Assembly: GCF_003751265.1 (NCBI RefSeq)
Contig: NZ_RJKN01000006.1
Location: 186,001 to 250,000 of the forward strand
DNA length: 64,000 nt
From: Pseudokineococcus lusitanus
Lineage (GTDB): Bacteria; Actinomycetota; Actinomycetes; Actinomycetales; Quadrisphaeraceae
Direction: 5' to 3'
Made by a program: the position numbers and the translations under genes. The notes under the pieces are model-generated. The model searched no databases and was not told the origin of the DNA. It worked only from the letters and a program-made list of their open reading frames with translations. Shown in pieces: positions 42,907 to 55,271 of the stretch (the first letter of the stretch is position 1; every line of letters starts with the position of its first letter).

Positions 42907-42979
42907 TGGAGGCGAGGGGACTCGAACCCCTAACCCCCTGCTTGCAAAGCAGGTGCGCTACCAGTTGCGCCACGCCCCC
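42907..42979 (-). tRNA. tRNA-Ala (anticodon TGC)
   Basis: Minus strand: GGGGGCG pairs with CGCCTCC, D arm GGCGCAACTGGTAGCGC, anticodon arm CCTGCTTTGCAAGCAGG with TGC, T arm AGGGGTTCGAGTCCCCT, discriminator A; CCA not encoded. 73 bases. Paired with tRNA-Ile downstream of gyrA as in other actinobacteria. Confidence 0.96.
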
Positions 42980-43044
42980 GGACGCAAGGGCACGGGGGCC
43001 GCTGCGAGGGGCACCGGTCCCGGCCGGGGCCGGGGCGTGATGGG

Positions 43045-43118
43045 TGGGCCTAAGAGGACTTGAACCTCTGGCCTCTTCCTTATCAGGGAAGCGCTCTAAC
43101 CGTCTGAGCTATAGGCCC
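43045..43118 (-). tRNA. tRNA-Ile (anticodon GAT)
   Basis: Minus strand: GGGCCTA pairs with TAGGCCC, D arm AGCTCAGACGGTTAGAGCG, anticodon arm TTCCCTGATAAGGAA with GAT, T arm AGAGGTTCAAGTCCTCT, discriminator A; CCA not encoded. 74 bases. Lies between DUF3566 and tRNA-Ala. Confidence 0.96.
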
Positions 43119-43207
43119 GGGTGGTGCGGTGCGCCGAGGCTACCCCACCTCGGCCGGGGAGCCGAACCGGACCGCCCCCGGACGGGCCGGCGCGGGCGGG
43201 CCGGCCG

Positions 43208-43728
43208 TCAGTCGTCGGTGAGGGTGACCCGCAGCCCGCCGACGAGCGCCGCCGAGATGTTGTAGACGACGGCGCCGAGCGTGGCCAGCGCCGTGAGGAG
43301 CACGACGTCGACGACGGCCACGACGGTCGCCGCGGAGACGACCTGCGTGAAGCCGACGAAGTCGGTGACGTCGACGTCCCCCGTGCCCGAGAGCTGGGCG
43401 ATCATCGAGTTGACGCTGTCGTAGAGCCCGATCCCGTCGAGGACCGTCCACAGGACCGCCGTCGTGACGACGAGCGCGATGCCCACGACGACGGACAGCA
43501 GGAACGAGAGCTTGAGCGCCGACCACGGGTCGACGCGGGAGACCGACAGCCGCACCTTGCGCTGCGAGACCTTCGGCGGGCGGGCGTCGCCCCGGGTGTC
43601 GTCCGTGCGGGTGGGGCCGGCCTGCGGACGGGCGCCGCGGTCGGCGTCACCGCCGCCGGACCGGCCCGGGCGGTCGCCCCCGCCGGCGGCGCGGCCGCCG
43701 CCCCGCTGGGTCTGCGCCTGGCTCGCGC

Positions 43729-43732
<4 letters not shown>
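43208..43732 (-). CDS. DUF3566 membrane protein
   Basis: 174-residue protein, orthologue in position and pattern to M. tuberculosis Rv0007. A Gly/Arg/Ala-rich cytoplasmic leader (1-55) is followed by [26 protein letters not shown], a first helix (to about residue 90), the segment [25 protein letters not shown] and a second helix pair ending [12 protein letters not shown]. Function unknown, found next to gyrA in almost all actinobacteria. The GTG start overlaps the gyrA stop (GTGA). Confidence 0.9.
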
Positions 43733-46491
<2,759 letters not shown>

Positions 46492-46600
46492 GGCGGGTCC
46501 TGTCCGTTCGGTGCGGGGGCCGGGCCCGCGGCGGGGCGCCCGGGCGGGGCGGGGACGTCGGGGCGGGCCGCGCGCCCGGCGGGGGGCGCGGCCCGCCGCC

Positions 46601-48904
<2,304 letters not shown>

Positions 48905-49095
48905 TCACGACCATGGTACCCCGCGAGGGGTCGCCGGCCGGCTCCGGCGCGGGCCCCGGACGGGCCCGACCCGCCCCCTGCGGGCCCTGGTCGGCCTCAG
49001 GGCCGCCGCGAGGTGCCGCGCGGGGAGGGGTACGTGCTCGGCCCGGGCGGGCCGAGGGCGGCCCGGGACCGCGCCGGGCCGACCCGGGCAGGGCC

Positions 49096-49287
49096 TCAGC
49101 GGTGGCCGCGACCCCGGCCGCGCTGCTGCTCCGCGAGGCGGCCGCCGCCCTGGAGGATCTTGGGGAGCAGGCCGGGCCCGCGGCTCGCCTCGAGGCGGCG
49201 GCCGGCGGCCCCGAGGCCCTTGGCGGCCAGCGGGAGGACGACGGCGGCGACCGCGTAGCGGCGGACGAGGTTGGCGATGACGGGCAC
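49096..49287 (-). CDS. small basic protein, unknown function
   Basis: 63 residues: one hydrophobic stretch at the N-terminus (IANLVRRYAVAAVVLPLAAKGL) and a basic C-terminus ending QQRGRGRGHR. A GGAGG precedes the GTG start by about 5 bp and codon use is good, so it is probably real. It lies between gyrB and the Asp23 cassette terminator and is read in the gyrB direction. No family recognised. Confidence 0.6.
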   Translation of the reverse strand: MPVIANLVRRYAVAAVVLPLAAKGLGAAGRRLEASRGPGLLPKILQGGGRLAEQQRGRGRGHR

Positions 49288-49369
49288 GGGGGCCTCCGGG
49301 GTCTCGGCTGGTGCGGGGTCGTGCGCGGCGGCCGGGCGCCGGGTGGGCCCGGGTCCGGCCGCCGGGCCG

Positions 49370-49395
49370 CGCCGGGGGGCGGACGCCCCCCGGCG
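49370..49395 (-). terminator. terminator of the Asp23 cassette
   Basis: CGCCGGGGGGCG (49370-49381) and CGCCCCCCGGCG (49384-49395) form a perfect 12-bp stem beginning 5 bp after the AmaP-like stop. It separates the cassette from the small gene and gyrB. Confidence 0.7.
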
Positions 49396-49399
49396 GCGG

Positions 49400-49984
49400 T
49401 CAGGCCAGCTGCCGGCGGGAGCCGCGGCTGGTGCGGGCGACGTCCAGGTGGACGCGGGCCGTGACGTCGTCGCGGCCGAGGACGGTCGCGAGCTCGCCCA
49501 TGGTGCGGTCGGCCGCGGCCGCCACGGTGGTGAGGTCGGCGTCGGGCTCGACGGTCACCTTCAGCTCGGCGACGAGGTGGCCGCGGTCGGCCACCACCTT
49601 GCCGCCGGCCGAGCGGACGCCGTGGGTCTCGGCGATGACGTCCGCCGCGGTGGCCGCGGCGGCGGAGCCGTCGACCCGGCGCGGGTCGGCGGGCGTGCTG
49701 CCCTGCAGGCGGAGGTCGCCGACCGAGCGGTGCGTGCGGTGCGCGACGAGCCACCACAGCGCGAGCAGGCCGAGGACGACGCCCGCGGCGAGGGAGGCCC
49801 CCGGCCACCACGAGGCGGCGAAGGCGTCCGTGGCGGTGGCGAGGGTGACCTCGTCCGGGGAGCGGTCCCAGACCCGCGGGAGCAGGCCGGCGCCCCAGGC
49901 GGCGACGACGAGGCCGACCGCGAGGACGAGGAGGCCGAGCAGGACGAGGACGACCCGGTCCAGGCCCAGGACGCTGCGCTTCAC
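49400..49984 (-). CDS. AmaP-like alkaline shock response membrane anchor
   Basis: 194-residue protein with two helices (LDRVVLVLLGLLVLAVGLVVAAW, about residues 8-30, and WWPGASLAAGVVLGLLALWWLVA, about 58-80), then a soluble domain with SAGGKVVADRGHLVAELKVTVEPDADL and HLDVARTSRG. Two helices plus a DUF322-like C-terminus is the AmaP pattern; in Staphylococcus AmaP anchors Asp23 to the membrane. The GTG start overlaps the DUF6286 stop. Last gene of the cassette. Confidence 0.78.
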   Translation of the reverse strand: MKRSVLGLDRVVLVLLGLLVLAVGLVVAAWGAGLLPRVWDRSPDEVTLATATDAFAASWWPGASLAAGVVLGLLALWWLVAHRTHRSVGDLRLQGSTPADPRRVDGSAAAATAADVIAETHGVRSAGGKVVADRGHLVAELKVTVEPDADLTTVAAAADRTMGELATVLGRDDVTARVHLDVARTSRGSRRQLA

Positions 49985-50577
49985 GAGGAGCTCCCGTCGG
50001 TCGTGGCCCGGACGCGGACGCGCGGGGCGGGGTCGAGCGCGGACAGGCGGCGGGTGACGGCCTCCTGGACCTGCGCCTGCACGTCCCCCGTGCCGACGAC
50101 CTTGACGGTCACCGAGCGCAGGGAGGCGCTCGACGACGCGTCGAGCACGCCGTCGACGGACCGTGCGGCGCCGGAGGCGAGGCGGGCGACGTCGCTCGTG
50201 CCGGTGAAGACGCCGGTCTGCGAGCGGACGGAGACCTCGGAGCGCGTGCGGCGGCGGAAGCCCTGCAGCAGGAGCCACAGCCCGACGAGGGCGACGAGGA
50301 CGCCGACGACGGCGACGGCCGCCGAGGGGGTCAGGCCGACGAGCGCCTCGACGGCGGCGGGCAGCCACGGCGAGCCGGCGAGGGTGCCGAGGCCCACGAG
50401 CGCGTCGCGGACGAGCACGACGGCGAGCGCGAGCAGGAGCACCGCGACGACCGCGGCGAGGACGGGGACGCGCCCCGCCCCGGTCCGGGCGGGCGCGGGG
50501 CGCATGGTGCGCGCCCCGGTGCCCCGGTCGCCCGACCCCGTGGCGGGGGCGGTGCGGGGGCCGGTCGTGGTGGTCAT
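49981..50577 (-). CDS. DUF6286 membrane protein
   Basis: 198 residues. Two hydrophobic helices (VPVLAAVVAVLLLALAVVLV and AVAVVGVLVALVGLWLLLQG) flank a short outer loop; the C-terminal domain (about 110-198) has RSQTGVFTGTSDVARLASGAARSVDGVLDAS and VTVKVVGTGDVQAQVQEAVTRRL, an Asp23-related alpha/beta pattern. Such DUF6286 proteins occur with Asp23 genes in Streptomyces. The ATG overlaps the Asp23 gene by 4 bp. Function unknown, presumed membrane partner of the Asp23 proteins. Confidence 0.8.
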   Translation of the reverse strand: MTTTTGPRTAPATGSGDRGTGARTMRPAPARTGAGRVPVLAAVVAVLLLALAVVLVRDALVGLGTLAGSPWLPAAVEALVGLTPSAAVAVVGVLVALVGLWLLLQGFRRRTRSEVSVRSQTGVFTGTSDVARLASGAARSVDGVLDASSSASLRSVTVKVVGTGDVQAQVQEAVTRRLSALDPAPRVRVRATTDGSSS

Positions 50578-50960
50578 CGGACGCTCCTCTGGCCGGGCCC
50601 CGCCGCACGGGCGAGGTCGGCGACGGTGACGGCGACGCTGTCGACGTCGACGGACACGTGCTCCCGCAGGCTGCGACGGACCGCCTCCTGCACGCGGCCG
50701 GCCACGGCGTCGGCCGGCTGCGGCCAGACGGCGGCCACCTCGACGTCCACGGTGGCGCGCGTGCCGGCGCGGTCGACGTCGACGGAGGGGTACCCGCGAC
50801 CGAGGACGGAGCCGAGGCGGCTCGTCGTCGCGTCCTGCGGGGCCACGCCCTCGACCTGCAGCGTGGCCCAGCGGGCGAGCTTCTCCACGACCTTGTCGGC
50901 CACGGTCAGCGTGCCGCGGCCCCCCGCCTCGCCCCGGCCGCGCTCCGCGCCGTCAGCCAC
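50574..50960 (-). CDS. Asp23/Gls24 family envelope stress protein (paralogue 2)
   Basis: 128 residues. GTLTVADKVVEKLARWATLQVEGVA, then VDVDRAGTRATVDVEVAAVWPQPADAVAGRVQEAVRRSLRE and VDSVAVTVADLA is the DUF322/Asp23 beta-alpha-beta pattern. Asp23 in Gram-positives forms a membrane-associated layer induced by cell-wall or alkaline stress. GTG start; overlaps DUF2273 by 8 bp upstream and DUF6286 by 4 bp downstream. Confidence 0.85.
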   Translation of the reverse strand: MADGAERGRGEAGGRGTLTVADKVVEKLARWATLQVEGVAPQDATTSRLGSVLGRGYPSVDVDRAGTRATVDVEVAAVWPQPADAVAGRVQEAVRRSLREHVSVDVDSVAVTVADLARAAGPGQRSVR

Positions 50961-51132
50961 GGCCTCGGCCGGACAGCACGGACGAGAGGTCGAGGCGGCC
51001 CTCGAGGTGCGCGCCCACGGCGAGGCCGACGGCGCCGAGCACCACGGCCAGGAGGAAGTAGCCGAAGCCGCCGACGGCGGCCACGAGCGCGAGGATGAGA
51101 CCGACGAAGAGACCGGTCAGGGACTGGGGCAT
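50953..51132 (-). CDS. DUF2273 small membrane protein
   Basis: 59 residues read on the minus strand: MPQSLTGLFVGLILALVAAV, GGFGYFLLAVVLGAVGLAVG and a tail GRLDLSSVLSGRGRG. Two hydrophobic helices fill most of it. DUF2273 proteins accompany Asp23 and AmaP genes and probably help hold Asp23 at the membrane. The ATG at 51132 is about 10 bp after a GGAG-like stretch; the stop is inside the next Asp23 gene. It is short, but its place in the operon and its family make it convincing. Confidence 0.82.
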   Translation of the reverse strand: MPQSLTGLFVGLILALVAAVGGFGYFLLAVVLGAVGLAVGAHLEGRLDLSSVLSGRGRG

Positions 51133-51211
51133 GACGACTCCAGAGAGGTTTCGGGGGTGCTCGCGGGGGCGCCGGGTCGGCGCGGGCGCGCGGGGCGGGG
51201 GCGCCCCGGGG

Positions 51212-51241
51212 CCGCGCGGCCGGCGAGGGCCGGCCGCGCGG
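51212..51241 (-). terminator. internal hairpin of the Asp23 operon
   Basis: CCGCGCGGCCGGC (51212-51224) and GCCGGCCGCGCGG (51229-51241) form a perfect 13-bp stem with a 4-base loop, between the second and third genes of the operon. It may reduce expression of the downstream genes. Confidence 0.55.
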
Positions 51242-51249
51242 GCGGGTGG

Positions 51250-51972
51250 TCAGGAGCCGTCGCGGGGCGGCTGCTGGTCGTGCTCGGTGACGTGCACCGA
51301 CGCGTCCTGCCCGTCCGCCGAGGTGGTGACCTCGGCGGTCTCGGCCACGACGACGACGGCAGGGGTGCCGTCCCCGGGGGCGGCGGCCGGGACGGTCCTC
51401 CCGGACCGCTCCCCGTCCTGCCCGGCGGGCGCGTCCTGCTCGTCCTGCTCCTCGCGGCGCGCCTGCTCGGCGTCGTCCTCCGCGCGACGGGCCGCGCGCT
51501 CGCGGTCCGCCTCGGCCTGCTCGCGCCCGGCCTCGGCCCGCTCGGCCTCGCGGCGCTCGGCACGCCGGGCCTTCTCGGCCTCCGCCTGCTCGCGCTCGCG
51601 GCGCTCGCGCTCCTCGCGCTCGCGCTGCTCGGCCAGCTCCGCCGCCGTCATGACGTCCTCGACGACGACGTGCACCGGGCCGCTGACCAGCGGGGTGACC
51701 GCCGCGTGCACCGCGGCGGCCGTCTCCGTGACCGGGACCTCGGCGCTGGCGACGACGTGGACCTCGCTGGGCCGCCCGTCGCCGTCCGCGGCCGGGTCGG
51801 CGAGCCGCACCCCGGCGACGCGACGGCCCGGGAGGAGGGTCGCCACCTCGCCGAACGCGCCGCCGTGGAGGGAGACGACGCCGTCGACCGCGAGGACGGC
51901 CGCCGCGACGGCGTCCGCGGGGTCGGCCGGGCCGGTGGTGCCTGCCCCGTCGGCCCGCTCGGCGGGCGTCAC
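51250..51972 (-). CDS. Asp23-like domain fused to a long charged helix
   Basis: 240 residues. Residues about 15-110 resemble a DUF322/Asp23 domain (AVAAAVLAVDGVVSLHGGAFG, VHVVASAEVPVTETAAAVHAAV, VHVVVEDVMTAAELAEQ). Residues about 110-185 are an uninterrupted run of Glu/Arg/Ala (EREERERREREQAEAEKARR), predicted to be one long helix or coiled coil. The last ~55 residues are Asp/Gly/Thr-rich. It overlaps the first Asp23 gene by 4 bp (GTGA). The fusion to a charged helix is unusual; it may serve as a spacer or scaffold. Confidence 0.72.
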   Translation of the reverse strand: MTPAERADGAGTTGPADPADAVAAAVLAVDGVVSLHGGAFGEVATLLPGRRVAGVRLADPAADGDGRPSEVHVVASAEVPVTETAAAVHAAVTPLVSGPVHVVVEDVMTAAELAEQREREERERREREQAEAEKARRAERREAERAEAGREQAEADRERAARRAEDDAEQARREEQDEQDAPAGQDGERSGRTVPAAAPGDGTPAVVVVAETAEVTTSADGQDASVHVTEHDQQPPRDGS

Positions 51973-52472
51973 TGGACGCGCGAGGTGCGCTGCGGCTGGT
52001 CGTCGGCGTCGTCGTCGTCCGAGTCGTCGAGACCCGGCACGAAGACGTCGACGACCTCGACGTTGACCTCGGTGACGTCGAGGCCCGTCATCCGCTCGAC
52101 GGAGGAGATGACGTTGCGGCGGACGCCGGCGGCCAGGTCCGCGATGGCGATGCCGTACTCGGCGACGAGGGTGATGTCGACGGCGGCCTGCTTCTCGCCG
52201 ACCTCGACCGACACGCCCTGCGAGACGTTGGTCTTGGCGCCGGGGATGCGCTCGCGGAGCGAGCCGATGGTGCGGGCCGCGCCGCCGCCGAGGGCGTGGA
52301 CGCCGGAGATCTCGCGCGTCGCGATGCCCGCGATCTTCGAGACGACCTGGTCGGCGATGGAGGTGGTCCCCTGCGTCGTCGCGAGCTCCGAGCCCGTCGA
52401 GGACGCGTGGCCGGCGCTGCGAGCCGTGCTCGTGGCGGCGGACGAGGAGGACGAGGAGGTGCTCTGGCTCAT
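51969..52472 (-). CDS. Asp23/Gls24 alkaline shock protein (paralogue 1)
   Basis: 167 residues with a Ser/Thr-rich leader and the complete Asp23 core: TTSIADQVVSKIAGIATREISGVHALGG, VSVEVGEKQAAVDITLVAEYGIAIADLA, RRNVISSVERMTGLDVTEVNVEVVDVFV, then an acidic DDSDDDDADD tail. This is the most canonical Asp23 in the window and the first gene of the operon. A TTTACGTCGTAA site lies about 95 bp upstream. Cell-wall or envelope stress role inferred from the family. Confidence 0.92.
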   Translation of the reverse strand: MSQSTSSSSSSAATSTARSAGHASSTGSELATTQGTTSIADQVVSKIAGIATREISGVHALGGGAARTIGSLRERIPGAKTNVSQGVSVEVGEKQAAVDITLVAEYGIAIADLAAGVRRNVISSVERMTGLDVTEVNVEVVDVFVPGLDDSDDDDADDQPQRTSRVQ

Positions 52473-52564
52473 GGCATGACCCCTGTCTCAGCCCGGGCGG
52501 GCTGGCCTGCGGCGCCGGCGGCGCCGCACGTGCGGACCGGCGCGACCCCTGCGGTCCCGCCGTG

Positions 52565-52576
52565 TTTACGTCGTAA
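52565..52576. promoter_or_regulatory. candidate TetR operator upstream of the Asp23 operon
   Basis: TTTACGTCGTAA contains the perfect inverted repeat TTAC-GTC-GTAA. The same TTTACGnnGTAA sequence recurs at 53706-53717 in front of the tetR and PRC-barrel genes. It is strikingly AT-rich for its surroundings. Confidence 0.65.
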
Positions 52577-52740
52577 GACGTCTACGGGTGACGACGCTAG
52601 GGGCGGTCCGAGCGACCCGCCACCGGAAGCGCGGGGGGCGCCCGCGGCGTGGTCACCCGTGCGGTGGGAGGGGTGCCGGGGGCAACGGTCGGTGGCACCG
52701 CCCCGGCCGGCCGGGCGCGCCGGCGGGCGTCAGGCGGACG

Positions 52741-53550
52741 TCAGGCGGAGGGGGCGGACGGGGCGAGCCGCCCGCGCGCGGCGTCGAGCCGGTCGAGCAG
52801 CGCCTCGAGCGCGTCGTCGAACTCCTCGCCGAGGTCCTCGACGGCCAGGCGGTCCGCCAGGCGGCCGATGACCGGGTAGGCGGCCACGGGCTCGCCGGGC
52901 GGGCCGACGGCGGCGGCGCCGGCGTCGGCGCCGTCGAGCCCGGCCCCGCCCTCGGGGTCGCGAGGGCTGGCCACCTGCGAGCCCGGGGACACGTTCTCGG
53001 CCGCGGCGACGTCGACGAGCAGGTGCCCCACGAGGAAGCTGCCGAAGGCGCGGTAGGCGTAGACCGCGGCCTCCTCGTCGAAGCCGCGGGACAGCAGGCC
53101 CGACAGGAAGCCCTCGACCCACCGCAGGCTGCGCAGCGGCGGGCGGATCCACGGCGCCGTGGGCGCCCGCGTGGCGAGCAGGGGGAAGAGGGCCGGGTGC
53201 TCGTGCGCGACGCGGCGGATGCCCTCGGCGATCTTGCGGAGGAACTCGCGCCAGTCGTCGCCGTCGGCGAGGAGGACCGACGGGTCGGCGTAGAGCTGGT
53301 CCATGACGCGGTCGACCATGGCGTCGAGCAGCTCGTCGCGGCTGCGCACGTAGCGGTACAGCGCCATGCCCTCGACGTCGAGGGCGGCGCCGAGCTTCCG
53401 CATCGACAGCTCCGCCAGGCCGTAGCGGTCGACGAAGTCCACGGCGGCCTCGAGGACCGCGCTCTTGGAGAGGGAGGGACGGCGACGGGTGGAGCCGCCG
53501 CCGGGCCCGTCGGAGGGCGGCGGGGCACCACGTCGTGACGCCGGAGCCAT
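52741..53550 (-). CDS. TetR-family transcriptional repressor
   Basis: 269-residue regulator. The N-terminal helix-turn-helix is residues about 28-75: LSKSAVLEAAVDFVDRYGLAELSMRKLGAALDVEGMALYRYVRSRDELLD. The C-terminal ligand-binding part (90-269) has RVAHEHPALFPLLATRAPT and fits the TetR_C (Tn10 TetR-like) class. The ATG at 53550 was chosen over an upstream in-frame start because the preceding 40 residues are low-complexity Arg. Divergent from the PRC-barrel gene across a 312-bp gap that holds one TTTACGnnGTAA site, and upstream of the Asp23 operon with another, so it is the likely repressor of both. Confidence 0.87.
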   Translation of the reverse strand: MAPASRRGAPPPSDGPGGGSTRRRPSLSKSAVLEAAVDFVDRYGLAELSMRKLGAALDVEGMALYRYVRSRDELLDAMVDRVMDQLYADPSVLLADGDDWREFLRKIAEGIRRVAHEHPALFPLLATRAPTAPWIRPPLRSLRWVEGFLSGLLSRGFDEEAAVYAYRAFGSFLVGHLLVDVAAAENVSPGSQVASPRDPEGGAGLDGADAGAAAVGPPGEPVAAYPVIGRLADRLAVEDLGEEFDDALEALLDRLDAARGRLAPSAPSA

Positions 53551-53862
53551 GCCCGCCACCCCTCGTCGTCGCCTCGTCGGGTCCCGTCGCAGATCGCGCC
53601 GACCGCCCGGGTCGGGACGAGTCTCCCACCGGGACCCCCTCCTGCCGCGACCGGAGGAGGCGCTCCGCACCACCGGGAGGGTGAATCGTGAACGACACGA
53701 TCACCTTTACGATGTAATCTGCGGTCCGTCGGCACCGTGGCCCCGAAGGCCCCGGTCACACCCACGACGGACCACCGACGGCGTGCCCTCCACAGCAGGC
53801 GGGCTGCCGGCGGCGCGGTCCCCGAGTCCCGGCCGAGACCGCGCCACGGACAGGAGCCCGTC
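53551..53862. promoter_or_regulatory. divergent promoter region between tetR and the PRC-barrel gene
   Basis: 312 bases, unusually AT-rich around 53680-53720. It holds the second TetR-like operator (53706-53717). An open frame that joins the PRC gene from 53737 has weak codon bias and is not used. Confidence 0.6.
53706..53717. promoter_or_regulatory. candidate TetR operator, second copy
   Basis: TTTACGATGTAA, perfect inverted TTAC-GAT-GTAA; identical to the 52565 site at all ten fixed positions. It overlaps a TACGAT -10-like hexamer for the rightward gene. Confidence 0.65.
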
Positions 53863-54282
53863 ATGCCCAGGCCCATCACCGAGGACCAGGCGCTGCTGGT
53901 CGCCCAGGCGGCGGCCGTCGACCGCGAGGGCCGCACGCTGGGACGGGTGGTCGACCTCTACTGGGACGACCACACCGGCCGGCCGACGTGGGTGGCGGTC
54001 CGGCTCGTCGACGAGCTGCGCCCGGCCGACGACAGCGGCGTCACGGCGGCCCCCCTGGCCAGCGCCTCGTACGCCCGCGGCATCCTCACGCTCGACGTCA
54101 CGGCGGCGCAGGTGCTGGGCTCCCCGCGCCTCGAGGACGCCGACCACCTGGACGGCCCGGCCGAGGTGCGCCTGTACCGGCACTACGGCCTCTCGCCGGC
54201 CGGGGACACCGACGTCGACCCGGGCACGGGCAGCACCGTCCGCGAGGGCGGGTCCGCCCACTCCCTCCTGCCGCCGTCGTGA
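53863..54282 (+). CDS. PRC-barrel domain protein
   Basis: 139-residue cytoplasmic protein with a PRC-barrel fold: EGRTLGRVVDLYWDDHTGRPTWVAVRL, followed by VTAAPLASASYARGILTLDVTAAQVLGSPRL and VRLYRHYGL. Proteins of this type, related to the H subunit of photosynthetic reaction centres and to RimM, are often stress-induced in actinobacteria. The ATG at 53863 has AGGAG upstream. Overlaps the STAS gene by 4 bp (GTGA). Confidence 0.85.
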   Translation: MPRPITEDQALLVAQAAAVDREGRTLGRVVDLYWDDHTGRPTWVAVRLVDELRPADDSGVTAAPLASASYARGILTLDVTAAQVLGSPRLEDADHLDGPAEVRLYRHYGLSPAGDTDVDPGTGSTVREGGSAHSLLPPS

Positions 54283-54614
54283 GCGCCGACGCCGCCGCGG
54301 GGGCCCTCGCGCCGTCGGGGCCGCCGGCCGTGCGGGCGGACCCGGACGAGCCGGGCGTCCTGCGGCTCGCCGGCGACGTCGACCACGCGGCGGTCGTCGC
54401 CGCGGAGCCCCTCGTCGCGTCCCTGGCGGGCACGGTCCGGGTCGTCGACGTGGGCGAGGTCGCCTTCGTCGACTCCGCGGGGGTCGACCTGGTCCTCCGG
54501 CTGCGCGCCGCCGCGCCGGACGGTCGTCTCGTGCTCCGCGACGTCGTGCCCGACGGCCTCGTGGCGTCCCTGCTCGCCCTGCTCGGCCTCACGGGCGCCT
54601 TCTCCTACGCCTGA
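54279..54614 (+). CDS. STAS-domain anti-sigma factor antagonist-like protein
   Basis: 111 residues. VLRLAGDVDHAAVVAAEPLV, VVDVGEVAFVDSAGVDLVLRL with the phosphorylatable Ser of the DSAG motif, and LVASLLALLGLTGAFSYA match STAS antagonists (SpoIIAA/RsbV). It could release a stress sigma factor from its anti-sigma partner. Its natural activator would be a PP2C phosphatase such as the LOV protein at 25287-26582, but that link is only an inference. GTG start overlaps the PRC gene. Confidence 0.85.
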   Translation: MSADAAAGALAPSGPPAVRADPDEPGVLRLAGDVDHAAVVAAEPLVASLAGTVRVVDVGEVAFVDSAGVDLVLRLRAAAPDGRLVLRDVVPDGLVASLLALLGLTGAFSYA

Positions 54615-54644
54615 CGCCCCGGTCGCGCCGACGGCCGCCCGACG

Positions 54645-55271
54645 TCACCCGTAGGTGTCGCGCGGGCCCCGCCCGCCCGCGGCGCGGCGCGGCCCCCGCC
54701 CCCACGACGGCGCCCCCGGGCCCTTGACCTGCAGCCGCGTGACGACACCGGCGCCGAGCTCCTCGTCGAGACGGCGGGCGATGACCGGCTCCAGCAGGCG
54801 CAGCTGCGCCGCCCACGCCGTGGAGTCGGCGCGGACGAGGAGGACGCCGTCGGCGAAGCGCTCGGGCGTCGCGTGGGCCGCGACCTCGGGCCCGACCACC
54901 TGCTCCCAGCGGCCGACGACGCCGCCCACGGCCACGGGCGCGGACCAGCCCATCTCGCCGACGAGCCGGTCGACGCTCGTGCGCGCCGTCTGCGGGTCGC
55001 GCGCGTCCGGCCCCGCCCCCGACATCGCCGGCCCGCCCCGCCGCCGGGCCTCGCGCCGCGCGGCCGCGCCGGAGCGCCCGGTGCCCGGGGCGCCGCGCAC
55101 GTCGCCGCGGGCGCGCGCGGCGGCGCGGGCCCGCCCGAGCGCGGCGCGGACGGCCTCGGCCGAGACCTCCTCCGACACCTCGGCGCCGGCCGGCCCCGCG
55201 GCGGGCGTCGGTGCCCGGTCGTCCGCGGGGTCGTCCGCGGGGTCGTCCGGCCCGTCCGCCTCAGCCGCCAC
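54645..55271 (-). CDS. dciA: DciA (DUF721) replicative helicase loader
   Basis: 208 residues; the DUF721 domain is C-terminal, [32 protein letters not shown] and [22 protein letters not shown] to [10 protein letters not shown]. DciA helps load the DnaB helicase at the origin in bacteria that lack DnaC/DnaI; it occupies the Rv0004 position between recF and gyrB. An Ala/Arg-rich leader (about 1-90) precedes the domain. The GTG start lies inside recF (11-bp overlap); a later start is possible. Confidence 0.9.
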   Translation of the reverse strand: MAAEADGPDDPADDPADDRAPTPAAGPAGAEVSEEVSAEAVRAALGRARAAARARGDVRGAPGTGRSGAAARREARRRGGPAMSGAGPDARDPQTARTSVDRLVGEMGWSAPVAVGGVVGRWEQVVGPEVAAHATPERFADGVLLVRADSTAWAAQLRLLEPVIARRLDEELGAGVVTRLQVKGPGAPSWGRGPRRAAGGRGPRDTYG

